A stretch of DNA of 64,000 nt from Cycas panzhihuaensis (Eukaryota > Cycadophyta): positions 136,531,741 through 136,595,740 of the forward strand of contig CM041465.1 of assembly GCA_023213395.1 (NCBI GenBank), in the 5' to 3' direction. Each line of letters opens with the position of its first letter. The first letter of the stretch is position 1. The notes under the pieces were generated by a model. That model worked only from the letters and a program-made list of their open reading frames with translations, had not been told where the DNA came from and searched no databases. Position numbers and translations under genes: made by a program. Positions 1 through 9,602 of this stretch are shown piece after piece.

Positions 1-960
1 ATGGAAAAGGATCACTCAAAATCTATTGATAATGAACGAATTTTGGGGTTATGTTTCTGGAAGAATACCCCGACTTGTACCTGTTATAAATGATGGTGTA
101 ATTGTTTATCATGATGCTGCTTGTGTTGCTGCTTGGAAAGCCAAAGATGAAATTGCTTTGGCATTCTTACATATGATTATTGATATTCATTTTGATCAGA
201 ATATTGTGTGTGCAAAGACTTCCAAGGAAGCATGGGATATTTTGTCATCTTTGTATGAAAGGCGAGATGAAGTTCGCATTTTGATGGTAAAAGCCAAGTT
301 GTACTCTGTAAATTTGTCAAGCCTATGTCAGCTTTTCTTTCCTCCATCAAGGAGGTATGTAATGAATTGAATATATTGGGTAGTCTTGCTTCCAAAGATT
401 AGCTTATAACTACAATTGTCAAAGCATTACCTAAGGACTACAATGGTTTTATTTCTTCCACTACTTGAGATGGTTCACTCAAAAGATGAACTTGAAAGTT
501 TGTTGCTTCAAGAGGAGCAAATTTACATCAAGGATGATGATGACGAACCATCCACTTCAAGGGCATTCACGACTAAATTTAAGGCCAAGCAAAATCCCAA
601 ACCTGCACTTTCAAAGCAGTTTGGAAACATAAATATTGGTTCTTCAAAGACTAATGTTGTATGTCATTATTGTGACAAAGTTGGCCACATAGCCCCTAAT
701 TATGGAAAGAAACAAGCAGATCTTCAGCATACACAACAACAACAGCAACAACCACGTCAGCAGCATTAGAGACAACAACAACAACCACGTCAGCAATTCC
801 AACAACAATGGTTTCTGCAACAACAACAACAACAATCCCCTTGATCAAATCGAGGTGCCTATCGAGGAGGTTAAAGAGGAAGGGGGGGTTTTAGAGGTGG
901 CAATCAATGCCACTTCAATCAGTTTGCAGATGAGGACAAATTGTTTTGTATTTATCATAC
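1..960 (+). pseudogene. gag: copia I gag (broken)
   Basis: Gag builds the virus-like particle and binds element RNA. The UBN2-type gag core is visible (MNEFWGYV near 30, then AAWKAKDEIALAF, SKEAWDILSSLYERRDE). A frameshift near 305 moves the reading frame out of the KEVCNELNILGS segment, and stops follow near 400 and 466. A zinc knuckle lies at 662-703, but its last cysteine is a tyrosine (CHYC, then GHIAPNY), so zinc binding should be weakened. A CAA/CAG-rich, glutamine-type low-complexity tract follows (about 730-835). The start codon probably lies just upstream of base 1, by comparison with copies A and D. Confidence 0.85.
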
Positions 961-2502
961 ATCCAAGGTTGATGAAACTTAGATCATTGACTCTAGAGCT
1001 ACTCAACACACGACTGGGAGTGAAGAACTCCTTTGTGACATCAAGGAAAAGGTCAATCAGTGACCTTCGGCAATATTGACTTTCGGTAATAATGAATAAG
1101 TCAAGATTTTTGGGATAGGCACAATTGCCCCATTCCATTCTCCTTCCAATCCTTCCTTCACATTTCCCAATGGCAATGCCTATTTCATACCTTCCACGGA
1201 GAAGAGCTTGCTATTTGTTAGCAAATTGGACAAGCAACAAATGAACATTTTGTTCAAGAATGGGAAATGTGTAATAAGTGACAAAAATGACCAGGTAATG
1301 GCTATTGGATATGAGGATCATGGCCTCTACAAATTGGATGCTAATAACATAATACTTGATTATGCTTACTTTGGTTCCATTATCACTCAATCTTTGTCGA
1401 AGATGCAACTTTGGCATCAACGTCTAGGCCACTTGAGCTTAGACAATCTCAAGCAGATGGTGAACAAGAATATGGTGCATGGGCTTCCAAAGATGTATGG
1501 CTCAAAATGTCTTTGTGAAGCATGCATAATGGGGACACAAAATCTCTTGCCTTTGCCTAAAGGCAAAGCTTGGCATGCATCATATCCTTTGCAGTTGAAA
1601 CACTTGGATTTGTGTAGAGCTATGTCCACTGCATCCTTTGGAGGAGCCTTGTATTACATCTTCTTCATTGACGATTTCTCCTATAAAGTTTGGGTTTACT
1701 TCATCAAACATAAATCTAAAGCATTTCAAAAGTTTAAGGAATTCAAGCTTGAAGTGGAGAACGAGTCTAGCCAATCATTCAAAACACTAAGGATAGACAA
1801 TGGAGGTGAATTCACTTCAAAGGAATTCACTCAATTCTGCAAGGATAATGGCATTCAGAGGCAACTTACCATTCCTCACACTCCTCAATAAAATGGAGTG
1901 TCCAAAAGGATGAATAGAACTTTGGCTAACAAAGCCAAAGCAATGATGCATGCAAAGGGACTCACTCGAGCCTACTGGGCAGAGGTATTCCACATAGTTG
2001 CCTATGTGGCAAATCAAAGTCCAACATCAGCAGTCACTGACATCACACCAGAGGGAGCATGGTCTGGCAAAAAGCCAACTGTCAACCATTTAAGGACTTT
2101 TGGGTGCACTGCTTATATGCACATCCCTGATCAACAAAGAACTAAATTAGACAAGCATAGTCTAAAGTGCATCTTTGTAGGTTATGCCATTCATAACAAA
2201 GCCTACAAGTTGTATGATCCTATTGGAAAGAAAATGCATGTCTCAAGAGATGTAATCTTTGCTGAAGAAAATCACAAGGATTTGGATACAACATCCATCC
2301 AACCTCCCATTGACAAAGGCACAAGGATTGTTGAGGCTTTCCTTCCCTCTGATTCTTCAATTCCATTCATATCATCTGCACTTGCTGGACCATCCACATC
2401 ATCAGAATCAGCTCCACTTGATCCTTGCACATCTTCTGTTGATCAACCACTTAGACCAGAAGATCTTGAGGTTCAAGTTATATCAATAAAAAAGTTACCC
2501 AA
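961..2502 (+). pseudogene. pol: copia I protease, GAG-pre-integrase and integrase (broken)
   Basis: Protease processes the polyprotein and integrase inserts the cDNA. An in-frame TAG at 980-982 directly precedes the protease motif, which reads DSRA (989-1000) instead of DSGA, an expected loss of activity. The pre-integrase segment (about 1208-1590, with LWHQRLGHLS and a CLCEACIMGTQ zinc motif) and the integrase core follow (FIDDFSYKVWVYF, LRIDNGGEFTSKEF). A TAA at 1889-1891 interrupts the usual PQQNGVSER motif. The integrase C-terminal part continues at 1898-2521 (MNRTLANKAKAMMHA; FGCTAYMHIPDQQRTKLDKHS). Confidence 0.88.
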
Positions 2503-2841
2503 ATGGTATACTCTCAAATAGTGCAGGACGACCAGTTTGTTGAAGGAAAATGTCCATCAAGATATAGGCAACAAACCAATCTTGCACATATGGTTGAAGT
2601 GCTTTGTGTTGATGAGCCTTCCACTTTTGAGGAGGCTTTTAAAAATAAAAATTGGAACGTTGTCATGGATGAAGAAATCCATTCTATTGAAAAGAATGGA
2701 ACTTGGGATTTGGTTGAATTGCCTAAACACAAACAGACAATCTGTTGCAAATGGGTCTAAAAGACCAAATTCATTTTGATGGTACACTTCAGTGCCAGAA
2801 GGCCCGCCTTGTTGCAAAAGGTTTTAAACAAAAGGAAGACA
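2503..2841 (+). pseudogene. pol: copia I reverse transcriptase, N-terminal piece
   Basis: This is the start of the copia RT domain: EAFKNKNWNVVMDEEIHSIEKNGTWDLVELPKHKQTI, then a stop in CKWV-KTKF near 2758, and [13 protein letters not shown] at about 2801-2837. The catalytic YVDD segment is absent because the LTR of element A begins at 2842. It overlaps the end of the integrase frame in another frame, so a frameshift lies near 2500. Confidence 0.85.
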
Positions 2842-2944
2842 TGTTAAACCTCATGGTTTACCTTATGTTTATAATGTTAAGCTAATGTACTTTCTATTCT
2901 TGTATTATGTGTGCACTTTTGCACTTTTGTACTTTAGTTGTGAC

Positions 2945-2964
2945 TTTATCACTTAAGTGATAAA
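2945..2964. promoter_or_regulatory. 20-bp perfect palindrome in LTR U3
   Basis: TTTATCACTTAAGTGATAAA is self-complementary over 20 bp and contains inverted TTATC/GATAA (GATA-type) elements. The 18-bp core TTATCACTTAAGTGATAA recurs in every LTR of both copia families here, for example near 14275, 20805, 21027, 49910 and 57344. Its conservation is visible; its role is inferred. Confidence 0.75.
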
Positions 2965-3080
2965 GTACACACCCACTTTATGTCTAGTGACATAACGTTG
3001 TCACTTAAGGGTCAAATGACCCCCTTGCACTTTTGCTCACATGAGCTCCCAATGGACACTTGTCCTACATGCAAGCATGC

Positions 3081-3112
3081 ATTGCATGATTGACACTTGT
3101 CAATCATGCAAT
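3081..3112. promoter_or_regulatory. 32-bp palindrome with 15-bp arms in A-type LTR
   Basis: The arms ATTGCATGATTGACA and TGTCAATCATGCAAT are perfect reverse complements around CT. The centre holds inverted TTGAC motifs, the core of the W-box bound by WRKY factors. The same palindrome is at 14124-14155 and 20656-20687 in element C. B-type LTRs have a different arm sequence in the same place (57189-57220). Confidence 0.8.
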
Positions 3113-3136
3113 AGCCTTTGGCCTCTCATCTTCTTC

Positions 3137-3145
3137 TATTTAAAG
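3137..3145 (+). promoter_or_regulatory. TATA-like box of LTR A
   Basis: TATTTAAAG sits about 25 bp downstream of the palindrome, in the position expected for the core promoter ending U3. Element C has the same sequence on the minus strand. Transcription would start about 25-35 bp downstream. This is inferred from position and consensus. Confidence 0.6.
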
Positions 3146-3382
3146 AGGCCTCTCTTCATTGTTGCTCATCTTGAGAGGAGGAGCTCATTGTTATTCTGTC
3201 GGTTGCTAATCAAGTCAAGCATTCTTTGGTGGTTGGACTAATTCCAACCCCCCATTTCTGGTATCTTGATCTTGCTCCTATTTCTCTTTGTGTTCTTTAT
3301 GTTTTATGCTTCATGCATTTGTAGTATTGTGCTTTTACTTATGATCTTGGGACTAATGTGGCTTAATGCCCATTTTCACATT

Positions 3383-3394
3383 TTGTATCATAGC
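3383..3394 (+). other. primer binding site of element A (degenerate)
   Basis: TTGTATCATAGC lies two bases after the LTR and matches the initiator tRNA-Met complement TGGTATCAGAGC at 10 of 12 positions. Elements C and D have the perfect form at the same place, so this is a mutated copy. Confidence 0.8.
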
Positions 3395-5653
3395 TGAAAG
3401 GTTTCTGAACTTAGTTTGTTTAAGCACTGTTAGTTTATTATCTCTTTCATCTGTTCTTGAAATCTGTGCACTGGACTATCCTCTGTCCCTGCACTTGAAG
3501 AAGCCCATTTCTGTGCATTTCTGGACCTGCATGCAAGGTCTGTTCAACCATTTCTGAAGAGGATTCAAGGAGCCCAATCAAGAAGACACCGCCAAGACAA
3601 GCAGTCGCTTAATCAAGATCGCTTACTTCAGCACCGCCATCAACCGCTACCAAGAAGTTAATCATCACATCGCTAACTCACCAGGCTTGAAGTCAAGACA
3701 CAACCAAGATTTCTCATCGCTAACTCACCAGGTTGAAGTCAAGACTCAAGAAGACTCACATCGCCCAATCATCGCAGGCCAAGACCATCGTCAATCATAC
3801 TCGCCACCGCTGAAGCCAAGACACAGCTTTCTCACCGCCACCAAGAAGTGGACAATCTTCATCGCCAATTGCCATCGCCTCTCAAGAAGCCCACAAGACA
3901 TTGTCGAGTCATCATCACAAAGGTTCACCAAGCATCGCCAACTCAAGAGTGCCACATCATCAAAGGTTCAAGCAAGCATCGCCAACTCAGAGTGCCACAT
4001 CATCACAGAAGCTCTTCAAACCGCCACCACCATCGTCCAACTCACCACTATCATTGTGTCAAGACACTGAATCTCTTATCGCCACCAAGATCGCTAACTC
4101 AAAGATTGAGAAAATCAATACCTTTCAAACCGCCAAATCACATCGCTTTCTAAATACCGCCTAACAAGATTCACCATCGCTTAGTCACAGACACCGCCTA
4201 CAAGATTCACCATCGCTTAGTCACAGACACCGCCAACAAGATTCACATCGCTTAGTCAAGAACAGCTTGCTCAACAAGATTCACCATCATTGAGTCACAG
4301 ACATTGCCGCTACCAACATTCAAGATATCGCTAAGTCACAGATAATGCCAACAAGATTCAAAGATAGTGCCACCAAATTTCCAAGATTGGAAAATCAACC
4401 CCTTGTTATATTCATAATAGCATATTTTCAAAAATATGCTCATGTGAATCAATTTTTTTTTTTAAAGTTTTTTAAGAGAATTTTTTTTCTTAAAGGGGGG
4501 AGTCTTAAAAGACTTTAAGTCTTTATAGCTGGGCCTACTTAAATTTTTTTTTCACAGACATTGGCAGTCTTGATTACCTTAAGAAATCTGTTTTCTTTTA
4601 GTGAGATTTAATCTCACTTATAAAGTCTTTTTAAGTGGTTCTTAAAAGTACCTTTTTGTACTTACTGTTTTAAGCTCTTTTAGCACACTTTCATGCTATT
4701 AAAGCATCATTGAGCTTAATTAATGTAATCAGAAGACATTGTAAAGGTGAAGAAAATTACCACCTAACTTCATTTTTTGGCACCTTGCATGGTGACCTTG
4801 GCCTTGTTAAGTTCAAAAAGGGGAAGGCTCATTGTGAAACTTAATAAAATCACAATTTTCTTGTTGGATTGTTGAGACATTTTAAGTCTCAACAAATGCA
4901 ATGGAGTTTGTGTTGGCTTTGGAGCATTTCTTGAGTACTCCTTTCTTGTGGCTTCATCACTTCATCAGATCTTGAAGGTTAAAAGGAACCCTCTTTTGTT
5001 GTTTTCATCAAAGGTTCCTTACATCATTTTCTTTTAAGTACTCAAAGTACCTTATCATTGTACTCAAGCATACATAGCACCTCACTTGGATCATAAAGCA
5101 CTTGAAACTGCTTTGTGCTCATTTTCTCATTGCTTCTTAAGAAGCATTCTTTGTAAGCCAAAAGGCATAAAAATCCAAGTAAGAAGACATTAAAAATTCA
5201 CTTAGACTTGTTTAAAAGTGAATTTAAAATCTGCTGGAGAGGCTCGAAAAGGTTCAAACCTTGCCTCTAAATTAACCTTAAGCTTGGTGCATTCCCTAGG
5301 GGACCAACCGACCGCATTTGGCCAAGGTACCCACAATTAAGGTTGCTTGAGGGAAAGGAGGTTCGAAAAGGGTGTTATTGGGCCGTGAATCCTGTGGAAA
5401 GCATGGTACGTCCATGCAGATCAACCCTACCTGCTTTGTCCTAGATTTAACTTGGTCAACATTTGGATCTTCTCTATAAGATCAAGTTGGACCAACTCTA
5501 TAGCCTAGTCCTCCACCCCTAATCATTCCATTCAGTTGTTGGATCTTCTAGTAAGATCAGGACTGTTGGTCTTGTTAGAAGGTGGAACTTAAGCGACGAA
5601 AGCTTTGAGTTTCCAAGTTATCTGCTAGCTTCAAGTGTTAATCAAGTGGAAAG
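3395..5653 (+). other. long untranslated leader of element A
   Basis: About 2.26 kb separates the PBS from the gag start. The first part (about 3590-4316) is rich in ACCGCC, CATCGC and CAAGA words and is short of stop codons in all forward frames, so open frames of 87-127 codons there are compositional. The middle (4400-5210) is AT-rich with many short inverted repeats, for example AGTGAGAT-TTA-ATCTCACT. The last part (about 5265-5650) is conserved in element D's leader (54206-54600, antisense), which has a different LTR type. I see no convincing gene here. Confidence 0.75.
4165..4316 (+). repeat. 36-bp minisatellite in leader A
   Basis: Four head-to-tail copies begin CAAGATTCACCATCGCTTAG at about 4165, 4201, 4237 and 4275. 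The first two are 36 bp and differ only at the end; the last two are diverged and slightly longer. Looser relatives occur upstream (3640-4160), including a unit of roughly 46 bp repeated near 3929-4010. There are no unique spacers, so this is not a CRISPR array. Confidence 0.85.
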
Positions 5654-6640
5654 ATGGCTGCCATACACATGCTTAATGCATGTACCATAAGGCTAACGGG
5701 GCAATCAAATTATCAAGAATGGAAAAGAATCACAAAAAATCTCTTGATAATGAATGAATTTTGGGGATATGTTTGGAAGAATCCCAATCCTCGCACTTGT
5801 GGATGATAATAATGAAAATCAACCGCACTTTGTGAATATTGAATATGTTGTCGCATGGGAGGCCAAAGACGAAATTGCTTTGGCATTCATTCGTATGGTT
5901 GTGGACATAAATGTAGACCAAAATATTTCTTCAAGACAATCTTCTAAAGAAGCATGGGACACATTGTCCTCTTTGTATGAAAGGCGAGATGAAGCTCGCA
6001 TTTTGATGATAAAAGCAAAATTGTACTCTATCAAATTTGGAAAGCCAATGTCGGATTCTTGTCCTCCATTAAGGAGGTTTGTAATGAATTAACTACTTTA
6101 GGTAGTCCATTTACAAGAGATGAAATCATAGCCTCCATCACAAAAGCATTACCAAAGGACTACAACGGCTTTATATCATCAACTACACGAGATGGTTCAC
6201 TAAGGAGATGACATTCAATGTACTTGAAAGCTTATTGCTTCAAGAAGAACAAATTTATGCTAAGAATAATGAAGAACCATCTACAACAGTGCTTTCACAA
6301 AGAAAGGCAAAGGCAAATCAAAATCCAAAACCGCATTCACAAAGCGGTTTGGAAATATGAACATTGGATCTTCCAAGTCCAATGTCGTATGCCATTATTG
6401 TGGCAACCCGCCACATTGCACCCGAGTGCGTAAAGAAGCAAGCGGATCTTCAAGACAGAAAGAAGCAGCCATGTGGTCAAAGACAACAAAGCCACGACAA
6501 TGCTTTCAACAAAGGTTCCAACGGCGGATCACCAATAGAATCCCCTCGACCAAATCGAGGTGCCTATCGAGGAGGTCTAAGAGGTGGGGGGTCAAAGAGG
6601 TGGCTACTAACGCCATTTTAATCGGTTTGCCAATGAAGAC
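5654..6640 (+). pseudogene. gag: copia A gag (broken)
   Basis: The start is taken as ATG 5654 because MAAIHMLNACTIRLTGQSNYQEW begins the same way in copies C and D. The gag core follows with frameshifts (MNEFWGYV near 5750; VVAWEAKDEIALAFIRM near 5850; TLSSLYERRDEARILM near 5960). The zinc knuckle near 6385-6430 is split: CHYC and HIAPECVKK are in different frames, implying a small indel between them. Several frame changes occur between 6090 and 6640, so no full Gag can be made. Confidence 0.85.
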
Positions 6641-8180
6641 AAACCGCTTTGTGCATACCAATCATGCAACATTGACAACACTTGGATTGTCGATTCAGAG
6701 CTTCTCAACATATGACAGTGGAGTGAAGAACTCCTATGCAACATCAAGGAAGGTAAAGGTCAATCGGTGACCTTTGGAAACGCCGAATCGCTTGAGATTT
6801 CGTGAATAGGCACAATAGCTCCTTTTCATTCTCCTCAAAATCCTTCCTCATCATTTCCCAATGTTGATGCCTACTTCATTCCTTCTATGGAGAAGAATCG
6901 CTATCTCATAGCCGCTTAAACAAGCAACACATGAGCGCATACTATTTAAAATGGGAAATGTATCATTTGTGACAAAGATGATCGGATCATAGTCGTAGCC
7001 TATGAGGATCAAGGTCTTTACAAGTTAGATGCCAATAACATTACTCTTGATTACGCTTACTCGATTCCACATCTTTGTCAAAATTTAGTTATGGCATCAA
7101 CGCTCAGGACATTTAAGCCTAGACAATCAAGCAGATGATAAACAAAAGCATGGTGTATGGGCTTCCAAAGATGTATGGTTCAAAATGTCTTTACGAAGCT
7201 TGCATAATAGGGACACAACATCACGCTTTTTCCTAAAGGCAAAGCATGGCGTGCATCTTATCCTTTGCAGTTAGTTCACTCAGACTTGTGTGGACCCATG
7301 TCCACCCAATCCTTTGGAGGAGCATTATACTACATATCTTTCATTGATGACTTCTCTCACAAAGTCTGGGTCTACTTCCTAAAGCAAAAATCAGAAGCCT
7401 TCTCCAAGTTCAAAGAGTTCAAGGCGGAAGTAGAAAATGAATCTGGCTACTCAATTGGCACATTAAGGTCAGATAATGGAGGTGAATTCACTTCAAATGA
7501 ATTCAACCAATTTTGCAAGGATAATGGAATTCGAAGACAACTCACAGCTCCTCATACTCCTCAGCAAAATGGTGTCTCCGAGAGGATGAATAGAACTTTG
7601 GCTAATAAAGCCAAAATAATGATGCATGCAAAAGGGCTTCCAAGAGCTATCGGGTCAAGCATTTCATACAAGCCTTATGTGGCCAATCGAAGTCCTACAA
7701 TGATGCCACCGATATTACACCTGAGGAGGCATGGTCTGGTAAGAAGCCAACTATCAGCCATTTGAGGACATTCGGGTGTACTGCGTATATGCACATACCA
7801 GATCAACAAAGAACAAAGTTGGACAAACATAGCCTCAAATGCATCTTTGTAGGATATGCAATCCATAGCAAAGCCTACAAGTTGTATGATCCATTTGGGA
7901 GAAAATGCATCTCTCAAGAGATGTAATCTTTGTTGAGGATGATCAAAAAGAGTTGGATATGGCATCAATCCAACCCCCCATTGACAAAGGGAAAAAGATT
8001 GTTGAGGACTTCCCTTCCTCTCAATCTTATACACCATGTTCTTCATCTGCACCTCTGTACCATCTACTTCATCTTCATCTGCTCCACTTGAACCTTCCAC
8101 TTCATCTTACATTACTCCTACACTTAGACCGGAAGATATTGAGGTTCATGCCACATCATTTCGTGGTTACCTAAGTGGTA
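6641..8180 (+). pseudogene. pol: copia A protease to integrase (broken)
   Basis: The protease motif near 6690 has lost a base within the DSxA codons and runs out of frame. Pre-integrase fragments follow at about 6890-7260. The best-preserved stretch is the integrase core at 7265-7690: QLVHSDLCGPM, FIDDFSHKVWVYF, LRSDNGGEFTSNEF, then PQQNGVSERMNRTLANKAK. The C-terminal integrase part (MHIPDQQRTKLDKHS) is near 7790-7850 in a shifted frame. The linker to RT (about 7905-8170) is serine/proline-rich and frameshifted. Confidence 0.85.
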
Positions 8181-9602
8181 CACTCAAACGGTACAGGATG
8201 GTCATATCATTGAAAGGAAACGTCCATCAAAGTATCGGCAGCAAACAAACTTTGCACTTATGGTCAAGTGCTTTCTATTGATGAGCCTACTACCTTTGCG
8301 AGGCTTCACAAAGTGAAAGTTGGAAAGTCGCCATGGATGAGGAGATTCAATCCATTCACAAGAATGGTACTTGGGACTTGGTCGAATTGCCTCCACACAA
8401 ACAGGCAATCAGTTGTAAATGCGTCTACAAGACCAAATTCCATTCGATGGGACACTCAAGCGACGAAAGCAAGACTTATAGCAAAGGGGTTCAAACAAAA
8501 AGAAGGAATTGATTACGAGGAGACCTTTGCACTGTAGCAAACATGAACACCATCGAGACTTCTCTTGGCCTTAGGCACAATGCAAATGGCGTATATCGGA
8601 TGGACGTGAAGAGCGCCTTCCTCAGCGGCGATCTTCAAGAGGAGGTACTTGGAGCAACCTCCGGTTACAAGGAACAAGGCAAGGAGCATTTGGTATGTCG
8701 CCTCAAGAAGGCTTTGTATGGCTTGAAACAAGCTCCTAGGGCATGGTGCATAAAAATCGATGAATACTTTTTGAGACATGGGTTTCATCGATCCACATCC
8801 GATCCAAACTTGTACATCAAACATGAACATCACCATGTCATTTATATTGCCTTGTATGTAGATGACTTAGTGATCACGGTGATGACACTAAGCTCATCAA
8901 TGTTCTCCAGATGATTTAAAGAGAAGTTTTGAGATGACCGATCTTGGACTTCTCCATTACTTTCTAGGCTTTGAGGTATGGCGGCCGGGCTATATCTTCA
9001 TTTCCCAAGCAAAATATTCTTGGGACATCTTGCGAGATTCGGGATGCACGATCGCAAGGCAGGCGCCTACACCCATGGAGAACGGCACCAAGCTTTCTCT
9101 TAATGAGGAAGTCGAACCACAGATTCCACTCTTTATCGACAGTTGATTGGTAGCTTGATATATCTCACCAACACTCGTCCAGACATCTCATTTGCAGTTG
9201 GGATTTGCTCTTGCTTCATGTCTCAACCCAATCAGAAGCATTGGCAAGCAGCAAAATGCATACTCAAGTATATCAAAGGAACATTGCAGCTTGGACTTGA
9301 GTATGTACATAAGGAGAGCTTCACTTTGGAGGGGTTCTCTGATTCTGATTGGGTAGGATGCCAAGATAGCAGGAAATCTACCTCGGGTTACTGTTTCACC
9401 CTTGGTTCAGCAGCTGTTTCATGGAGTTGCAAGAAGCAACCAAATGTTACCTTGTCCTCCACTGAAGCAGAGTACAAAGCTGCGGTCGGTAGCCTTGTGA
9501 GGCTATCCGGCTTGACGGATTCTTGGTGAGCTTGGATTTCAAAGTTGCACCGACCAAAGATTCATTGTGACAATCAGAGTGTCCTCAAGCTAACTAAGAA
9601 TC
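8181..9602 (+). pseudogene. pol: copia A reverse transcriptase and partial RNase H
   Basis: RT copies element RNA into cDNA; RNase H removes the template. [21 protein letters not shown] is at about 8470-8530, the active-site motif [10 protein letters not shown] near 8850-8880, and TDLGLLHYFLGFEVW near 8935. The RNase H side (GSLIYLTNTRPDISFAVGIC; GYCFTLGSAAVSW) runs from 9143 and ends at 9602 in [10 protein letters not shown]. At least four frame changes are visible. The last catalytic part of RNase H, the PPT and the 3' LTR are missing. Confidence 0.87.

Larger units (their letters stand above)
1..2841 (+). mobile_element. Ty1/copia fragment I (B-type family), 5' part
   Basis: Sense-strand copia internal region running gag, protease, integrase, start of reverse transcriptase. 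The order PR-IN-RT is diagnostic of Ty1/copia. Its gag and integrase resemble copies B and D more than A and C, so I place it in the family I call B-type. The 5' LTR lies outside the window. At 2841/2842, just after the RT motif KGFKQKE, it is cut by the TGTTAAACC end of LTR A, and the rest of its RT and RNase H is not seen again in the window. Confidence 0.9.
2842..3380 (+). repeat. 5' LTR of element A (A-type, 539 bp)
   Basis: It begins TGTTAAACCTCATGG and ends CCCATTTTCACA, the canonical TG...CA ends. It is nearly identical in sequence, and reverse complementary, to the two LTRs of element C (13857-14394, 20387-20926), which define its borders. It carries two palindromes (2945-2964, 3081-3112) and a TATA-like box, and is followed directly by a tRNA-Met type primer site. 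Confidence 0.93.
2842..9602 (+). mobile_element. Ty1/copia element A (A-type LTR), 3' end lost
   Basis: This element has a 5' LTR (2842-3380), a degenerate PBS, a 2.26 kb leader, then gag, PR, IN, RT and part of RNase H, all on +. It inserted into copia I. The five bases before it are AGACA, but the matching right-hand copy cannot be found because the 3' LTR is missing. RNase H stops inside the motif [10 protein letters not shown], and the sequence switches to antisense RT of copia B with AATC (9599-9602) shared by both sides. Confidence 0.88.

Noticed and set aside
3687-4164. Overlapping + frames of 87-127 codons in the leader of element A
   Set aside because: All three frames are open together because the repeats lack stop words; proteins are low-complexity (S/H/P/T-rich) with no domain, and the position is the untranslated leader.
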